Assembly (NCBI GenBank): GCA_019747455.1
Contig: JAIEQT010000418.1
Span: forward strand, 1 to 8,200
From: Chitinophagaceae bacterium
Lineage (GTDB): Bacteria; Bacteroidota; Bacteroidia; Chitinophagales; Chitinophagaceae
Direction: 5' to 3'
Length of the DNA: 8,200 bases
Shown here: one piece after another, positions 6,025 to 8,200 of the stretch
Position numbering within the stretch: position 1 is the first letter of the stretch
Layout: the number at the start of each line of letters is the position of its first letter
The notes under the pieces: generated by a model
Seen by the model: the letters and a program-made list of their open reading frames with translations, nothing else
Database searches by the model: none
Told to the model about the DNA's origin: nothing
Position numbers and translations under genes: made by a program

Positions 6025-7599
6025 ATGGATATCACCAGTCTCAATAAAGAACGTAAGAGAAGAAGTACTTCTGTAGATCTAAGCACGATGGTATATGGTA
6101 AGGTTCCTCCACAAGCGAAGGAATTAGAAGAGGCTGTATTAGGTGCCGTAATGCTGGAGAAAAGTGCCTTTGACACCATTACAGAAATTATTAAGCCTGA
6201 GTGTTTTTATGTAGAAGCACATCAGCATATTTTCAAAGCCATGCAGGGGTTACAACAAAAGAATATTCCTATTGATATTCTCACTGTTGTAGAAGAATTG
6301 AAATTCAGAGAGCAGCTCGATTTAGTGGGTGGTCCGTACTATGTTACTAAACTTACCAATACGGTTGTATCTACCGCTAATATTGAAGCGCATGCTCGTA
6401 TTGTGTTGCAGAAATTTATCCAAAGAGAGTTAATCAGAATCAGCGGAGAAATTATTGGAGATGCGTATGAAGATAGTACTGATGTTTTTGATCTGTTAGA
6501 TGATAGTGAAACCAAAATGTTCAATATCACGAACAACTATCTAAAAAAGAATTTTGAAGATATTGGTAATGTATTGGTAAAAACGATCAATAGAATTGAT
6601 GAGCTAAGAACAAAAACAGAAGATATATCCGGCGTGCCAAGTGGGTTTGCCAGCTTAGATAGAATTACTTATGGTTGGCAACCAACAGATTTAATTATTT
6701 TAGCGGCACGCCCTTCGGTGGGTAAAACGGCTTTTGCATTAAACTTGGCGCGACATGCAGCGTTACACCCCACCAAGCCTGTTCCGGTTGGATTTTTCTC
6801 TTTAGAAATGAGCGCTTCACAATTGGTGCAGCGTATTTTAAGTGCTGAGAGTGAAATTAAAATGGAGAAAATAAGCAGGGGTAAATTAGAAGAGTATGAA
6901 TACCAACAGTTGCACAGCAAGGGTATTAAAAAATTAGAAACAGCACCTATTTTTATTGATGACACCGCAGCGCTAAACATTTTTGAATTTAGGGCTAAAG
7001 CCAGGCGATTAGTAAATAAACATAATGTTGGATTGATATTAATCGACTATTTACAGTTGATGAGTGGTAGCGGCGATAGGGGTAGTAATCGTGAGCAGGA
7101 GATCAGTAATATTTCGCGTAACCTAAAAGCATTGGCAAAAGAATTAAATGTACCCATTATTGCTTTGAGTCAGTTAAGCCGGGCAGTGGAAACACGTAAA
7201 GAAAGTAAGATGCCACAATTAAGTGATTTACGTGAATCGGGTGCTATTGAGCAAGATGCGGATATGGTAATGTTTATTTATCGTCCGGAGTATTATGAAG
7301 TGATGAATAATGAAATGGGTGAGAGTACGAGTGGGGAAACACATATTCGTATTGCTAAGCATAGAAATGGTTCCTTGGAAACAATTAAGCTGCGTGCCCG
7401 TTTAGATATACAAAGTTTTGAAGAGTGGGAAGATGGTAATAGTGGAAGTGGTAGTTGGAAGCCGATTACGCCTAATCTTCCAAGTACAGGCGGTGGTGCT
7501 AATGATGGTGGTAAATTCTTTATTCAGAAGGGAAGTAGAATGAATGATGTAGGCGATTTTGATGAAGGTATTGATGCAGATCAACAATCTCCTTTCTAA
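6025..7599 (+). CDS. dnaB: Replicative DNA helicase DnaB
   Basis: A 524-residue hexameric 5'-3' replicative helicase. The N-terminal domain (about 28-130: PPQAKELEEAVLGAVMLEKSAF onward) mediates primase contact and ring assembly in the family; a linker (about 170-200) leads to the RecA-like motor (about 205-465). Seen: Walker A ARPSVGKT (228-235), the FFSLEMS motif (257-263), Walker B LILIDYLQLM (337-346, D341), the H3 motif with Q383 (ALSQLSRAVETR), the SDLRESGAIEQDADMV block (400-415) and the arginine-finger segment KHRNGS (445-450). No intein interrupts the motor. The Gly/Ser-rich tail from about 471 ends in the acidic FDEGIDADQQSPF. I chose the ATG at 6025 because the protein then starts with a short basic segment before the conserved domain. 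It is divergent from pheT, and a hydrolase gene follows after 12 nt. Confidence 0.97.
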   Translation: MDITSLNKERKRRSTSVDLSTMVYGKVPPQAKELEEAVLGAVMLEKSAFDTITEIIKPECFYVEAHQHIFKAMQGLQQKNIPIDILTVVEELKFREQLDLVGGPYYVTKLTNTVVSTANIEAHARIVLQKFIQRELIRISGEIIGDAYEDSTDVFDLLDDSETKMFNITNNYLKKNFEDIGNVLVKTINRIDELRTKTEDISGVPSGFASLDRITYGWQPTDLIILAARPSVGKTAFALNLARHAALHPTKPVPVGFFSLEMSASQLVQRILSAESEIKMEKISRGKLEEYEYQQLHSKGIKKLETAPIFIDDTAALNIFEFRAKARRLVNKHNVGLILIDYLQLMSGSGDRGSNREQEISNISRNLKALAKELNVPIIALSQLSRAVETRKESKMPQLSDLRESGAIEQDADMVMFIYRPEYYEVMNNEMGESTSGETHIRIAKHRNGSLETIKLRARLDIQSFEEWEDGNSGSGSWKPITPNLPSTGGGANDGGKFFIQKGSRMNDVGDFDEGIDADQQSPF

Positions 7600-7611
7600 A
7601 TTTTTTGATCT

Positions 7612-8200
7612 ATGTTATTACGATTATCTCAATTTATTGTAATCACATTATTATACTGTACTTCAGCATTTGCTCAGCAGCAATCTTTTCTACCAATTGT
7701 ATTTGTGCATGGATTTTTAGGAAGTGGAGACACCTATGCAACACAGTTTCAACGATTTCGTGCAGCGGGTTATAACAAGGATCTACTGTACGTATATGAT
7801 TGGAATAGTGTTGGGGTGCGCATCAATAATAGTGTAAGGCTCGATTCTTTTATTCAAGATGTATTAAAAAAAACAGGTGCAAAACAAGTTAATTTGGTGG
7901 GTCACTCTGCGGGTGGTGGTATTGGTTATGCTTATCTGAATGATTCTTTGTACGCCACACGGGTAGCGAATTATGTGCATATTGGAAGTAGTAAAGCAGC
8001 AGGGCCGGCGGGTAAACAACAGCAAATTCGAACTTTGAATATTTTTTCACCTGATGATAAAATTGCCAAGTCAGGGGAAATTCCCGGTGCTATCAATAGT
8101 GAGCAAAAGGGTAGTGATCACTATCAGGTAGCTACTTCAGAAGCAAGCTTTACCGCCATGTATAATTTCTTTAATAAACAGGCTCCAGCAGTATTTCCGC
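7612..8200 (+). CDS. Secreted lipase-type alpha/beta hydrolase (partial, 3' end outside window)
   Basis: The 196 visible codons show an N-terminal signal peptide (about residues 1-21: MLLRLSQ, hydrophobic core FIVITLLYCT, then SAFA before QQQ), so export is likely. The alpha/beta hydrolase core has the oxyanion-hole HGF (33-35), the nucleophile elbow GHSAGG (97-102, catalytic S99), a probable acid in SPDDK (D148 or D149) and a probable histidine in DHYQVAT (H170). This looks like a complete triad before the window ends; more sequence, perhaps a C-terminal domain, lies beyond. The GFLGSGDTYATQF and IPGAIN segments recall triacylglycerol lipases or extracellular esterases of the class containing the Archaeoglobus AF1763 lipase, a tentative comparison. 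Substrate is unknown. It starts 12 nt after the dnaB stop with no terminator between, so it may be read from the dnaB promoter although unrelated in function. Confidence 0.85.
   Translation, partial: MLLRLSQFIVITLLYCTSAFAQQQSFLPIVFVHGFLGSGDTYATQFQRFRAAGYNKDLLYVYDWNSVGVRINNSVRLDSFIQDVLKKTGAKQVNLVGHSAGGGIGYAYLNDSLYATRVANYVHIGSSKAAGPAGKQQQIRTLNIFSPDDKIAKSGEIPGAINSEQKGSDHYQVATSEASFTAMYNFFNKQAPAVFP

Overview
The window reads as a chromosomal core region of a Bacteroidota bacterium, most likely from the Chitinophagaceae or a near relative. Three things point there. Gene starts lack purine-rich Shine-Dalgarno sequences. Upstream regions carry TAnnTTTG-like -7 elements, as used by the Bacteroidota primary sigma factor. 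The order pheT, coiled-coil gene, zapA, rny is, as I recall it, typical of that phylum. The genus call is inference; no rRNA is present.

Layout. Positions 1-5530 are read leftward. pheT (phenylalanyl-tRNA synthetase beta chain) is followed at 18 nt by a small heptad-repeat coiled-coil gene and, 1 nt further, by zapA (FtsZ-ring associated protein). A 259-bp spacer holding a large inverted repeat of 8-bp tandem units separates zapA from rny (RNase Y). rplS (ribosomal protein L19) follows with its own promoter and ends in a strong hairpin terminator. A tatA-like translocase gene runs off the left edge. From 6025 rightward lie dnaB (replicative helicase) and, 12 nt later, a secreted lipase-type alpha/beta hydrolase cut by the right edge.

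The 494-bp divergent region 5531-6024 holds the pheT promoter, a second long imperfect hairpin (5586-5704), an AT-rich stretch with weak DnaA-box-like repeats, and the dnaB promoter candidate. It contains no credible gene.

The genes are housekeeping: translation (pheT, rplS), RNA turnover (rny), division (zapA plus possible partner), replication (dnaB) and export (tatA). The unexplained material is mostly intergenic: two GC-rich hairpin arrays built of short GTC-containing units, a recurring TTCG variant of the -7 element, and the unnamed coiled-coil protein coupled to zapA. I found no mobile element with a transposase, CRISPR array, tRNA, rRNA or defence system.
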